Below the pieces are notes generated by a model. It had not been told where the DNA came from. It saw only the letters and a program-made list of their open reading frames with translations, and did no database searches. Below, piece by piece: positions 1-7,971 of a DNA stretch of 8,590 nucleotides; the first letter of the stretch is position 1, and each line of letters starts with the position of its first letter. The stretch lies in contig JAJZSA010000088.1 in assembly GCA_021822115.1 (NCBI GenBank), forward strand, positions 1-8,590. The letters are read 5' to 3'. The position numbers and the translations under genes are program-made. The DNA comes from Pseudomonadota bacterium (lineage in GTDB: Bacteria > Pseudomonadota > Gammaproteobacteria > Burkholderiales > Gallionellaceae).

Positions 1-643
1 GTTGCTGGATCTGGGGGTGTCGTCGCCGCAACTGGACGATGAGAGCCGCGGTTTCAGCTTCCGCTTCGATGCGCCGCTGGATATGCGCATGGATACCAGT
101 GCGGGGCAGACGGCGGCGGAATGGCTGGCCACGGCGGATGAGAAAGAACTGGCGGAGGTGATACGTGATTACGGCGAAGAACGGTTTGCTGGGAAGATTG
201 CAAGGACGATTGTTGCTGCACGCCAGGAGCGGCCGCTCGCCACGACCCGGCAACTCGCCGATCTCGTGGCGCAGTGCGTGCGCACGCGCGAACCTGGCAA
301 GAACCCGGCCACGCGCACCTTTCAGGCTATACGGATTCATCTCAATCGCGAGCTCGAAGAGCTCGAGAGTGTCCTGCCGCAATGCGTGGAGTACCTGAAA
401 CCGGGCGGGCGCATGGCCATCATCAGTTTCCATTCGCTGGAAGATCGCATCGTGAAGCACTTCATGCGCGACATGGCGCAGGGCGACAAGCTGCCGAAAT
501 TCGTGCCGGTGCGTGCGGCGGACGTGCCGCAGGGCAAGCTGAAGCTGGTGGGCAAGGCGATCCAGGCTTCCGCAGCGGAACTGGCGGCCAATCCGCGCGC
601 ACGCAGTGCCGTGTTGCGCGTGGCGGAGCGCAGCGGTGGCTAG
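1..643 (+). CDS. rsmH: 16S rRNA (cytosine-1402-N4)-methyltransferase RsmH, 5'-truncated
   Basis: RsmH (formerly MraW) is a SAM-dependent enzyme that N4-methylates C1402 in the P-site region of 16S rRNA. It is usually the second gene of the dcw cluster. The window opens inside the gene: base 1 is the last base of a codon and the reading frame runs from base 2 to a TAG at 641-643. About 213 codons are visible. The family is about 310 residues long, so roughly 100 N-terminal residues, including the glycine-rich SAM-binding loop, lie upstream. Visible family signatures are [13 protein letters not shown] at the very start, GFSF and PLDMRMD just after, PGGR followed by SFHSLEDR (visible residues 142-149), and the C-terminal [14 protein letters not shown]. 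The TTG at base 2 is an internal leucine codon and not a start. The 3' end overlaps ftsL by 8 bp. The visible part shows no damage. Confidence 0.97.
   Translation, partial: LLDLGVSSPQLDDESRGFSFRFDAPLDMRMDTSAGQTAAEWLATADEKELAEVIRDYGEERFAGKIARTIVAARQERPLATTRQLADLVAQCVRTREPGKNPATRTFQAIRIHLNRELEELESVLPQCVEYLKPGGRMAIISFHSLEDRIVKHFMRDMAQGDKLPKFVPVRAADVPQGKLKLVGKAIQASAAELAANPRARSAVLRVAERSGG
625..628 (+). promoter_or_regulatory. Shine-Dalgarno for ftsL (inside rsmH)
   Basis: GGAG lies 7 nt upstream of the GTG at 636, within the last codons of rsmH. It decides the ftsL start. A GTG at 606 in the same frame has no purine-rich sequence before it and would add ten residues not expected in this protein. 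There is no in-frame ATG ahead of the transmembrane segment. Confidence 0.7.
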
Positions 644-917
644 GCTGAACGTGTTGTTGCTGGTGCTGGTCGTCGTTTGTGCGCTGGGGGTGGTCACTTC
701 CCAGCACAAGGCGCGCAAATTGTTCGTGGAATTGCAGTTCGAAAAGGAGCGTGCGCAACAGATGGATGTGGAATGGGGCAAGTTGCAACTGGAGCAGAGC
801 ACGCTGGGGATGCCGGCGCGCGTGGAGAAGCTCGCCCGTCAGCAGTTGCAGATGCACCTGCCGAACAACGACCAGATCCGCTATGTGCGTATCGATGAGA
901 CGGGGGCGCGGCCGTGA
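636..917 (+). CDS. ftsL: Cell division protein FtsL
   Basis: FtsL is a small bitopic inner-membrane protein that forms the FtsQLB complex with FtsQ and FtsB and activates the FtsW-FtsI synthase at the septum. The protein from the GTG at 636 is 93 residues. It has a three-residue cytoplasmic tail, a hydrophobic transmembrane segment (about residues 4-20, rich in Leu and Val), and then a charged, heptad-like periplasmic stretch (about 25-60) consistent with a coiled coil. The end contains [14 protein letters not shown], typical of FtsL/FtsB-like proteins. Identification rests on this architecture plus the position between rsmH and ftsI, because FtsL is poorly conserved in sequence. The start overlaps rsmH by 8 bp and the TGA overlaps the ftsI start (GTGA). 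E. coli FtsL is longer (121 residues), mostly because of a longer cytoplasmic tail. Short versions are common in betaproteobacteria. Confidence 0.92.
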   Translation: MARLNVLLLVLVVVCALGVVTSQHKARKLFVELQFEKERAQQMDVEWGKLQLEQSTLGMPARVEKLARQQLQMHLPNNDQIRYVRIDETGARP

Positions 918-2635
918 ACTACGCCAGCCTGCCCCAGACCGCCGCCCAACTTGCTTTGCCGGCATGGCGCTCGCGCCTGCTGTTCGTGCTGCTGTTGCTG
1001 GCGATGCTCGGTTTGCTGGCGCGCGGCGTCTATCTGCAAGGCATCCACAACGACTTCCTGCAACAGAAAGGCGATGCGCGTTACGCGCGGGTGATCGAGG
1101 TGCCGGCGCACCGCGGCATGATCACCGATCGCAATGGCGAGCCGCTGGCGATCAGCACGCCGGTGGAGTCGGTGTGGGCCAGTCCGGGCGAGGTCGAGAT
1201 CGACCTGCGCCAGTTGATGAACCTGGCGCGCGTGCTGGACATGACGCCGGAGGCACTCAAGTCCAAACTGACTGCGCCGCGCGAGTTCGTCTATCTCAAA
1301 CGTCAATTGCCGCCCGAGCTGGCGCGCCAGGTGGCCGCGCTGGGCATCCCCGGCATCTCCTTGCAGCGCGAATATCGCCGCTACTATCCGGCCGGCGAGG
1401 TGACCTCGCAATTGCTGGGCTTCACCGATGTCGATGACAACGGGCGCGAAGGTGTCGAGCTGGCGTTGCAGTCGCAGCTGGGGGGCAAGCCGGGCAACCA
1501 GCGCGTGATCAAGGACCGGCGCGGTCATATCGTGGAAGATGTGGCCAGCCTGCGCGCGCCCAAGGAGGGCGCTGATGTCGCGCTCAGCATCGACAGCAAG
1601 TTGCAATTCCTGGCCTATCGCGAGATCAAGCAGGCGGTGATCGACCACAAGGCCAAATCCGGGTCCATCGTGGTGCTGGATGCCAAGAGCGGCGAAGTGC
1701 TGGCGCTGGCCAACTGGCCGTCCTACAACCCGAACAATCGCAGCGGTGCATCGCTGGCAGTGATGCGCAACCGTGCCGTGACCGATCTGTTCGAGCCCGG
1801 TTCGACCATGAAGCCCTTCGCTGCTGCCGCAGCGCTGGAGTCTGGCAAGTTCCAGCCGGATACGCGCATCGACACCGGCGATGGGCGCATGACCATCAAT
1901 GGCCGCACCATCCATGACACGCATCCGGACGGGGTGATGACCGTGGCCATGGTGTTGCAGAAATCGAGCAACGTCGGCGCTGCCAAGATGGCTCTGTCGC
2001 TGCCGCCGCAGACTTTCTGGCAGGACCTCAGTGCCTGCGGTTTCGGCACTGCTACCGGCAGCGGTTTCCCGGGCGAGGCCTCCGGCATCCTGCGCGACTA
2101 TCACACCTGGCGCCCCATCGAGCAGGCCACCATGTCCTACGGCAACGGCATCTCGGTCAATCTGCTACAGATGGCGCGCGCCTATACCATCTTCGCCAAC
2201 GACGGTGAGCTGAAGCCGATCAGCCTGGTGCGCGGCGGCGCGGCGAGCGGCGAACGCGTGTATTCGCCACGTACCGCACGCGCGGTGCGCGACATGCTGG
2301 AGCTGGTGGTGCAGCCCGGCGGCACTGCACCGCAGGCGCAGATCCAGGGATATCGCGTGGCCGGCAAAACGGGCACCGCACACAAGTTGCAGAACGGCCG
2401 CTATGTGGACGAGTACGTGGCGTCCTTCATCGGCCTGGCACCGGCCTCCGATCCGCGCCTGATCGTCGCAGTGATGGTGGATGAGCCCTCCGGCCGCGAA
2501 TACTACGGCGGTCTGGTGGCGGCGCCGGTGTTCAGCAACGTGATGGGCGCTTCGCTGCGTGCGCTGGATGTGCCCTACGACGCACCGTTGAACAACGTGC
2601 TGCAATCCAGCGTATTGGTGGAGGAAGAGACATGA
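914..2635 (+). CDS. ftsI: Septal peptidoglycan D,D-transpeptidase FtsI (penicillin-binding protein 3)
   Basis: FtsI is the class B PBP that cross-links septal peptidoglycan in the periplasm, paired with the glycosyltransferase FtsW. The protein is 573 residues (E. coli 588). It has a short cytoplasmic tail, one membrane anchor at about residues 19-38, and a PBP dimerisation domain beginning near the class B motif RGMITDRNGEPLA. The transpeptidase domain carries all three active-site motifs: S297-T-M-K300 (within FEPGSTMKPF), S351-S-N353, and K485-T-G-T488. The GTG start at 914 is effectively forced: an in-frame TGA lies at 896-898 and no other start codon lies between it and 914. Upstream there is only a weak G-run (902-906), so coupling to ftsL translation through the 4-bp GTGA overlap is likely. 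The end overlaps murE by 4 bp (ATGA). The gene is intact, with nothing anomalous in its motifs. Confidence 0.98.
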   Translation: MNYASLPQTAAQLALPAWRSRLLFVLLLLAMLGLLARGVYLQGIHNDFLQQKGDARYARVIEVPAHRGMITDRNGEPLAISTPVESVWASPGEVEIDLRQLMNLARVLDMTPEALKSKLTAPREFVYLKRQLPPELARQVAALGIPGISLQREYRRYYPAGEVTSQLLGFTDVDDNGREGVELALQSQLGGKPGNQRVIKDRRGHIVEDVASLRAPKEGADVALSIDSKLQFLAYREIKQAVIDHKAKSGSIVVLDAKSGEVLALANWPSYNPNNRSGASLAVMRNRAVTDLFEPGSTMKPFAAAAALESGKFQPDTRIDTGDGRMTINGRTIHDTHPDGVMTVAMVLQKSSNVGAAKMALSLPPQTFWQDLSACGFGTATGSGFPGEASGILRDYHTWRPIEQATMSYGNGISVNLLQMARAYTIFANDGELKPISLVRGGAASGERVYSPRTARAVRDMLELVVQPGGTAPQAQIQGYRVAGKTGTAHKLQNGRYVDEYVASFIGLAPASDPRLIVAVMVDEPSGREYYGGLVAAPVFSNVMGASLRALDVPYDAPLNNVLQSSVLVEEET

Positions 2636-4131
2636 ACGCACTCCGTCTCGGCGAACTGGAAAAGCTCGACATCCAGATCTCGCGCCTGGTCTCCGACAGC
2701 CGCAAGGTGCAGCCTGGCGATACTTTCGTCGCGTATCCCGGCGAGGCCAGCGACGGCCGTCGCTACATCGCACAGGCCATCGCCAATGGCGCCAATGCGG
2801 TGATCTGGGAGGCGGACGGTTTCGAATGGGACCCGGCATGGACGGTGTCCAACCTGCCGGTGCATGGTCTGCGTCTGCAAGCCGGTCTGATCGCCGACAA
2901 GGTCTACGGACATCCTTCGCACAAGCTATGGATGGTCGGTGTCACCGGCACCAACGGCAAGACTTCGATCAGTCAGTGGCTGGCACGTTGCTTCGGCGGT
3001 GTGGGGAGCAAGAGTCTGGTCATCGGCACCTTGGGCAACGGATTCCCCGATGCCCTGCAACCCAGCGCCAATACCACGCCGGATGTGCTGCATCTGCATG
3101 GCTTGCTGGCCGATGCCATCGCGCAAGGCGCGCAGGCGGCGGTGATGGAGGTGTCCTCGCATGCGCTGACGCAGGGGCGGGTGAACGGTGTGAAATTCGA
3201 TGTGGCGCTGCTCACCAACCTGACGCGCGACCATCTCGACTATCACGGCGACATGCGGCATTACGCCGCAGCCAAACGCCGTCTGTTCGACTGGGCCGGG
3301 CTCAAGTTCGCCGTGGTCAATCTGGACGACGCCTTCGGATGCGAGCTGGCCGAGCAGTTGCGCGATGGCACGGCAGAAGTCATCGGTTATGGCGTGACTG
3401 AAGAGGCCTTGCAGCGCGCCGGCCGTCTCGGTCTGCGCATGGTGCATGGCAGTTTGCAGCGCGCCGACATGCAGGGACTGTCCTTGCTGGTGCGCAGCAG
3501 CTGGGGCACGGCCGAACTGCACAGCCGCCTGATCGGCCGCTTCAACGCCTCCAATCTGTTGGGCGCGCTGGCGGTGCTGCTGGTGAGCGAAGTGGGTATC
3601 GACGATGCCGTGCGCGAACTCGGCTTGCAGAAGGCTGCGCCGGGGCGCATGCAGGCGCTGGGCGGCAAGGATGCGCCGACGGTGGTGGTGGACTATGCGC
3701 ACACGCCGGACGCACTGGAGAACGTATTGCTGACCTTGCGCGAGGCGACGCAGGCGAGCGGCGGTCGGGTGATCTGCGTGTTCGGTTGCGGCGGCGACCG
3801 CGATCGCGGCAAGCGGCCGATGATGGGGCGCGTGGCGGCACGTTTCGCCGATGTCAGCATCGTCACCAGCGACAACCCGCGCAGCGAGGAACCGCAAGCC
3901 ATCATCGCCGATATTTGCGTCGGCATGGAAGGCGAATGCCAGGTGATCGAGGAGCGGGCGCGTGCCATCGCGCAGTCCATCGCCAAGGCGCGTACCAACG
4001 ATGTCGTGCTGATCGCCGGCAAGGGACACGAGGATTACCAGGAGATCAAGGGCGTGCGCCAGCCGTTCTCGGACAGCGAACTGGCGCAGCGAGCATTGAG
4101 CATGTGGAAACCGGAGGAGCGCTGGTCATGA
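2632..4131 (+). CDS. murE: UDP-MurNAc-L-Ala-D-Glu:meso-diaminopimelate ligase MurE
   Basis: MurE is a cytoplasmic ATP-dependent ligase that adds the third stem-peptide residue to UDP-MurNAc-L-Ala-D-Glu. The protein is 499 residues (E. coli 495). The N-terminal UDP-substrate domain shows SDSRKVQPGDTFVAYPG. The central ATPase domain has the P-loop T105-G-T-N-G-K-T-S112. It is followed by NTTPD, by DHLDYHGDM, and by K215 in the AAAK context, the position of the carbamoylated lysine in this family. The C-terminal domain carries D414-N-P-R417, the motif associated with meso-diaminopimelate specificity as opposed to L-lysine, and then KGHEDYQ. The ATG start overlaps the ftsI stop (ATGA) and has a strong GGAGGA at 2620-2625, 6 nt upstream. 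The end overlaps murF by 4 bp. Amino-acid specificity is inferred from the motif and not tested. Confidence 0.98.
   Translation: MNALRLGELEKLDIQISRLVSDSRKVQPGDTFVAYPGEASDGRRYIAQAIANGANAVIWEADGFEWDPAWTVSNLPVHGLRLQAGLIADKVYGHPSHKLWMVGVTGTNGKTSISQWLARCFGGVGSKSLVIGTLGNGFPDALQPSANTTPDVLHLHGLLADAIAQGAQAAVMEVSSHALTQGRVNGVKFDVALLTNLTRDHLDYHGDMRHYAAAKRRLFDWAGLKFAVVNLDDAFGCELAEQLRDGTAEVIGYGVTEEALQRAGRLGLRMVHGSLQRADMQGLSLLVRSSWGTAELHSRLIGRFNASNLLGALAVLLVSEVGIDDAVRELGLQKAAPGRMQALGGKDAPTVVVDYAHTPDALENVLLTLREATQASGGRVICVFGCGGDRDRGKRPMMGRVAARFADVSIVTSDNPRSEEPQAIIADICVGMEGECQVIEERARAIAQSIAKARTNDVVLIAGKGHEDYQEIKGVRQPFSDSELAQRALSMWKPEERWS
4113..4119 (+). promoter_or_regulatory. Shine-Dalgarno for murF (inside murE)
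   Basis: GGAGGAG lies 8 nt before the ATG at 4128 and 11 nt before a second, adjacent in-frame ATG at 4131. The spacing favours 4128. The murF frame stays open far upstream inside murE, so this site is the main evidence fixing the N-terminus. Confidence 0.75.
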
Positions 4132-5507
4132 TGCAACTCGCGCAACTCGTCCAAGTGCTGCACGGCCGCCTCGTCGGCGGCGATGTGCACTGCACGGCCG
4201 TTTCCACCGATACGCGCAGCATCCAGCCGGGCGACTTGTTCATCGCGCTCAAGGGCGAGCGCTTCGACGGCGCGCAATTCGTGGCGCAAGCGGTGCAGGC
4301 CGGTGCGGTCGCGGCCATCGTGAACGAAGGCAGTGTGCCGCCAGGCGTGTCGTGCCCGCTGCTGTATGTGGCCGATACCCGCATCGCGCTGGGCCAGCTG
4401 GCGGCCTGGTGGCGTCGCCAGTTCGACCTGCCGCTGGTCGCCGTGACCGGCAGCAACGGCAAGACCACGGTGAAGGAGATGCTGGCCGCCATCCTGCAAG
4501 CGCATGCAGGCGGGGAGGCACAGGTGCTGGCCACGCGCGGCAATTTCAACAACGACATCGGCATGCCGCTCACCCTGCTCAAGCTGCGCGCCAGCCATCG
4601 CTACGCGGTGATCGAGATGGGCATGAACCATGCGGGCGAGATCGACTATCTGACGCGCATCGCGCAGCCGGATGTGGCGCTGGTGAACAACGCCAGCGGC
4701 GCGCATCTGCAAGGGCTGGGCAGCGTGGAGGGTGTGGCGCGTGCCAAGGGTGAGATCTTCGCCGGGTTGAAAGCACAAGGCACGGCCGTCATCAATGCCG
4801 ACGATGCACATGCCGCACTGTGGCGCACGCTGGCCGGAGCCCATCGCGTATACGACTTCGCGCTGACGCATCCTGCGGCCGTGCAAGGTAGCTGGCAGGC
4901 GCAGGGCTATGGCGGAGCGTTGCGCGCCCAGACGCCGGCCGGTGAATTGCAGCTGCTGTTGCAAGTGCCGGGTGAACACAATGCGCGCAACGCGCTGGCG
5001 GCAGCCACCGCAGCGCTGGCCTTGCAGGTGCCGCTGGCTACCATCGCCCAGGCGCTGGCTGCGTTCGGCGGTGTGGCGGGACGTTTGCAGCGCAAGCCGG
5101 CACTGCATGGTGCCACGCTGATCGACGATACTTACAACGCCAATCCCGCCTCCATGCGCGCCGCGCTGCAAGTGCTGGCGCAAGCATCCGGCAAACGCAT
5201 CTTCGTGCTGGGCGACATGGGCGAGCTGGGTGACGATGCTGCGCAATTCCACCGCGAGCTGGGGGCTACCGCGCGTGCGCTGGGTATCGAGCGCCTGCAT
5301 GCGTTGGGTGAGTTGAGCGCGCTGGCGGTGCAGGCATTCGGCGCCGGTGCCATGCATCACGCCGACATCGAGACTTTGCAACAAACACTGAAGGACGAAC
5401 TGGATGCGCAGACCACCGTGCTGGTGAAGGGGTCGCGCTTCATGAAGATGGAACGTGTCGTGCAGGCATGCGCGGCATTACAGGAGGATACATGCTGCTC
5501 GCATTAG
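4128..5507 (+). CDS. murF: UDP-MurNAc-tripeptide:D-Ala-D-Ala ligase MurF
   Basis: MurF is a cytoplasmic ATP-dependent ligase that adds D-Ala-D-Ala to UDP-MurNAc-tripeptide, completing the pentapeptide precursor. The protein is 459 residues (E. coli 452). The N-terminal domain contains [19 protein letters not shown], visibly paralogous to the matching part of MurE next door. The P-loop is T107-G-S-N-G-K-T-T114. It is followed by [18 protein letters not shown], and K207 in RAKGEI, at the expected carbamoyl-lysine position. The C-terminal domain has D333-D-T-Y-N-A-N-P340, GDMGELG and KGSRFMKME. The frame is open back to about 3786, but that upstream part is the out-of-frame shadow of murE. The start is ATG 4128 (ATGA overlap with murE; ATG 4131 is the alternative). 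The last codons run through the mraY Shine-Dalgarno and start (16-bp overlap) and give an odd CCSH tail. Confidence 0.97.
   Translation: MMQLAQLVQVLHGRLVGGDVHCTAVSTDTRSIQPGDLFIALKGERFDGAQFVAQAVQAGAVAAIVNEGSVPPGVSCPLLYVADTRIALGQLAAWWRRQFDLPLVAVTGSNGKTTVKEMLAAILQAHAGGEAQVLATRGNFNNDIGMPLTLLKLRASHRYAVIEMGMNHAGEIDYLTRIAQPDVALVNNASGAHLQGLGSVEGVARAKGEIFAGLKAQGTAVINADDAHAALWRTLAGAHRVYDFALTHPAAVQGSWQAQGYGGALRAQTPAGELQLLLQVPGEHNARNALAAATAALALQVPLATIAQALAAFGGVAGRLQRKPALHGATLIDDTYNANPASMRAALQVLAQASGKRIFVLGDMGELGDDAAQFHRELGATARALGIERLHALGELSALAVQAFGAGAMHHADIETLQQTLKDELDAQTTVLVKGSRFMKMERVVQACAALQEDTCCSH
5482..5487 (+). promoter_or_regulatory. Shine-Dalgarno for mraY (inside murF)
   Basis: AGGAGG lies 4 nt before the ATG at 5492. 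It selects 5492 over the in-frame ATG at 5468, which would add eight residues and has no such site. The same bases encode the last residues of MurF. Confidence 0.75.
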
Positions 5508-6595
5508 CCCAATGGCTGGCCCAGGACATACGCGCATTCAGCGTATTCAATTACATCACGTTGCGTGCCGTGTTGGCCGCGATGACCGCACTGATCATCT
5601 CGTTCATGCTGGGGCCGTCGATGATCCGCAAGCTGACCGCGATGAAGATCGGTCAATCGGTGCGCACCGACGGTCCGCAGACGCACTTGGTCAAGGCGGG
5701 CACGCCGACCATGGGCGGCGCGCTGATCCTGATGTCGGTCGCCATCACCACCTTGTTGTGGGGCGACCTGCACAACGCCTATGTGTGGGTGGTGTTGCTG
5801 ACCACGCTGGGCGTGGGCGCCATCGGCTGGGTGGATGACTATCGCAAGGTGGTCTACAAGAACCCGGACGGCCTGTCGGCACGCGCCAAGATGTTCTGGC
5901 AATCGCTGATCGCGCTGGCGGTCGGCATCTTCCTGTGGGATCACGCCACCTTGCCGCAGCACACCGAAATCATCGTGCCGTTCTTCAAGAATTTCGCCAT
6001 CCCGCTGGGCATGGTCGGTTTCATCGTGCTGGTCTATCTGGTCATCGTCGGCAGCAGCAATGCGGTGAACCTGACCGACGGTCTGGACGGTCTGGCCATC
6101 ATGCCGACGGTGATGGTGGCGGCGGCGCTGGCGATATTCGCCTATGTCGCCGGCCACGCGGAATTCTCCAAATACCTGGGCGAGCCATCCATCCCCGGCG
6201 CGGGCGAACTGGCGGTGTTCTGTGCGGCCATCTCCGGTGCCGGTCTGGCCTTCCTGTGGTTCAACGCCTATCCGGCGGAAGTGTTCATGGGTGACGTCGG
6301 CGCGCTGGCGCTGGGCGCGGCGCTGGGCGCGGTGGCGGTGATCATCCGCCAGGAGCTGGTGCTGTTCATCATGGGCGGTGTGTTCGTGGTGGAAGCGGTG
6401 TCGGTGATGTTGCAAGTGTCCTGGTTCAAGTACACCAAGAAGAAATACGGCACCGGCCAGCGCATCCTGCTGATGGCGCCGCTGCACCATCACTTCGAAC
6501 AGAAGGGCTGGAAAGAGACGCAGGTGGTGGTGCGTTTCTGGATCATAACGATGTTGCTGGTCTTGATTGGACTGTCCACGCTTAAACTGAGATGA
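5492..6595 (+). CDS. mraY: Phospho-N-acetylmuramoyl-pentapeptide transferase MraY
   Basis: MraY is a polytopic inner-membrane enzyme that transfers phospho-MurNAc-pentapeptide from UDP to undecaprenyl phosphate, producing lipid I. The protein is 367 residues from ATG 5492 (E. coli 360), with about ten hydrophobic segments expected for the family. Active-site features are present: D115-D116 in WVDDYRK, N193-L-T-D-G-L-D-G (residues 193-200), D268 in [11 protein letters not shown], and the histidine triad H332-H-H334 in [28 protein letters not shown] is the usual N-terminal substrate-side signature. The N-terminal style ([16 protein letters not shown]) resembles betaproteobacterial MraY as I remember it. 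The gene overlaps murF by 16 bp and murD by 4 bp (ATGA). A perfect 12-bp tandem duplication at 6308-6331 encodes ALGA twice without changing the expected length. Confidence 0.98.
   Translation: MLLALAQWLAQDIRAFSVFNYITLRAVLAAMTALIISFMLGPSMIRKLTAMKIGQSVRTDGPQTHLVKAGTPTMGGALILMSVAITTLLWGDLHNAYVWVVLLTTLGVGAIGWVDDYRKVVYKNPDGLSARAKMFWQSLIALAVGIFLWDHATLPQHTEIIVPFFKNFAIPLGMVGFIVLVYLVIVGSSNAVNLTDGLDGLAIMPTVMVAAALAIFAYVAGHAEFSKYLGEPSIPGAGELAVFCAAISGAGLAFLWFNAYPAEVFMGDVGALALGAALGAVAVIIRQELVLFIMGGVFVVEAVSVMLQVSWFKYTKKKYGTGQRILLMAPLHHHFEQKGWKETQVVVRFWIITMLLVLIGLSTLKLR
6308..6331 (+). repeat. Perfect 2 x 12 bp tandem repeat inside mraY
   Basis: The unit GCGCTGGGCGCG occurs twice head to tail (6308-6319 and 6320-6331), in phase with the codons, encoding ALGA-ALGA (residues 273-280) in the hydrophobic segment just after catalytic D268. 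The corresponding stretch of E. coli MraY, from memory, is of similar sequence and equal length, so this is probably coincidence of codon use and not a recent expansion. Confidence 0.8.
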
Positions 6596-7971
6596 CCTCT
6601 TTGCGCGACAAATCGGTGCTGATCCTCGGTCTCGGTGAGACCGGGTTGTCGCTTGCGCGTTATCTGCACGCGCAAGGCGCGCGTCTGCGCGTGGCCGACA
6701 GCCGCAACGATCCGCCCGGCGTCGCCGTGCTGAAACAGGAACTGCCGCAAGCAGAGTTGCATTGCGGCCCCTTCGATGCATCGTTGCTGCAAGGCATCGA
6801 GCGCATCGCCATCAGCCCCGGCGTGCCGGTGGCGACGCCGTTGGTACAGCAAGCCATGGCGCGCGGCATCCCGGTCGAGGGCGATGTCGAGTTGCTGGCG
6901 CAGTTGCTGGATACGCATGATTACCGCCGCACGACCAAGGTGATCGCCATCACCGGCGCCAACGGCAAGACCACCACCACCAGCATGGTGGGGGCGATGT
7001 GCGCGGCGGCCGGGCTGGATGCGCAGGTGGCGGGCAATATCTCGCCGGCGGTACTGGATGCCTTGCGCGCACGTACCCAGCAACCGCAGGTATGGGTACT
7101 GGAGCTGTCCAGCTTCCAGCTGGAGACCACGCATACGCTGTGTGCCGATGTGGCGAGCGTGCTCAACGTGAGCGAAGACCACCTCGACCGCTATGCCGGC
7201 AGCATGGATGCCTACGCCGCCGCCAAGGCGCGCATCTTCCAGGGCAATGGCGTACAGGTGTTGAACCGCGACGACGCACGCAGCATGGCGATGGCGCGCG
7301 CGGGACAGAAACAAGTGAGCTTTGGTCTGAACCTGCCGCGCAATGCGCACGACTGGGGCATCAGCCGCGAAGGCAGCTTGACCTGGCTGGTGCAGGGGAC
7401 GCAGAAGATCATGCGTGCCGACGAGTTGCAGGTGAGCGGCCTGCACAACGTGGCCAATGCACTGGCCGCTCTGGCGCTGTGTCGTGCACTCGATCTGCCG
7501 CTGCCGCCGCTGGTCGCCGCGTTGCGTGCGTTCAAGGGGCTGCCGCACCGCGTGGAAAAGGTGGCCGAGATCGCTGGCGTCACCTATTACGACGATTCCA
7601 AGGGCACCAACGTCGGTGCGACCGAAGCGGCATTGAAGGGATTGGGCAAGCCGGCCGTGGTGATCCTCGGCGGTGACGGCAAGGGGCAGGATTTCTCGCC
7701 GCTGCAAGCCGCCGTGGCGCAGCATGCGCGCGCCGTGGTGCTGATCGGGCGCGATGCGCCGCTCATCGAACGGGCCATCGCCGGTTGCGGCAAACCGCTG
7801 TTGCATGCACGCGATATGGAAGCGGCGGTGGATTTGGCGGCCTCCCATGCGCAGCGTGGTGATGCGGTGTTGATGTCGCCGGCTTGTGCCAGCTTCGACA
7901 TGTATCGCAACTATCTGCATCGGGCGGAAGCCTTCATCGCGGCAGTGAAACGCAGGGAGGCGGCATGCTGA
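6592..7971 (+). CDS. murD: UDP-MurNAc-L-alanine:D-glutamate ligase MurD
   Basis: MurD is the cytoplasmic ATP-dependent ligase that adds D-Glu to UDP-MurNAc-L-Ala, the step before MurE. The protein is 459 residues (E. coli 438). The N-terminal Rossmann-like domain begins with [16 protein letters not shown], and SPGVP follows. The P-loop is T121-G-A-N-G-K-T-T128. Then come [18 protein letters not shown], and K212 in AAAKARIF, at the carbamoylated-lysine position. The C-terminal domain has LPHRVEK, D334-D-S-K-G-T-N340, [10 protein letters not shown] and [13 protein letters not shown]. The ATG overlaps the mraY stop (ATGA). The bases just upstream (CTTAAACTGAG) hold no recognisable Shine-Dalgarno, unlike the sites before murE, murF, mraY and ftsW, so translation probably depends on ribosomes finishing mraY. 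The end overlaps ftsW by 7 bp. Confidence 0.98.
   Translation: MTSLRDKSVLILGLGETGLSLARYLHAQGARLRVADSRNDPPGVAVLKQELPQAELHCGPFDASLLQGIERIAISPGVPVATPLVQQAMARGIPVEGDVELLAQLLDTHDYRRTTKVIAITGANGKTTTTSMVGAMCAAAGLDAQVAGNISPAVLDALRARTQQPQVWVLELSSFQLETTHTLCADVASVLNVSEDHLDRYAGSMDAYAAAKARIFQGNGVQVLNRDDARSMAMARAGQKQVSFGLNLPRNAHDWGISREGSLTWLVQGTQKIMRADELQVSGLHNVANALAALALCRALDLPLPPLVAALRAFKGLPHRVEKVAEIAGVTYYDDSKGTNVGATEAALKGLGKPAVVILGGDGKGQDFSPLQAAVAQHARAVVLIGRDAPLIERAIAGCGKPLLHARDMEAAVDLAASHAQRGDAVLMSPACASFDMYRNYLHRAEAFIAAVKRREAAC
7954..7960 (+). promoter_or_regulatory. Shine-Dalgarno for ftsW (inside murD)
   Basis: AGGGAGG lies 4 nt before the ATG at 7965, within the final codons of murD. It supports 7965 as the ftsW start even though this places the start 7 bp inside murD. 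Confidence 0.7.

Noticed and set aside
349..366. GAGCTC repeated twice around GAA, a small palindromic and direct repeat in rsmH.
   Set aside because: It encodes an ordinary Glu-Leu-Glu-Glu-Leu-Glu stretch of RsmH, is too short to form a meaningful structure, and lies inside a conserved gene.
606..635. An upstream GTG start for ftsL giving a 103-residue protein.
   Set aside because: It has no Shine-Dalgarno and adds a Cys/Trp-containing stretch translated from the RsmH C-terminal codons. GTG 636 has GGAG at good spacing.
679..1437. A + strand frame of about 250 codons spanning the ftsL/ftsI junction.
   Set aside because: It is an alternative frame across two well-supported genes, with Arg/Trp/Cys-rich composition and no recognisable domain.
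3786..4127. The murF frame is open for about 340 nt upstream of its start, suggesting a much longer MurF.
   Set aside because: This part lies out of frame within the conserved MurE C-terminal domain, gives an arginine-rich low-complexity translation, and MurF already has full family length from 4128, where there is a strong Shine-Dalgarno.
6563..6587. A possible promoter before murD: TTGATT (6563-6568) and TTAAAC (6582-6587).
   Set aside because: The spacing is only 13 nt against the usual 16-18, the -10 match is poor, and the bases encode the conserved end of MraY.
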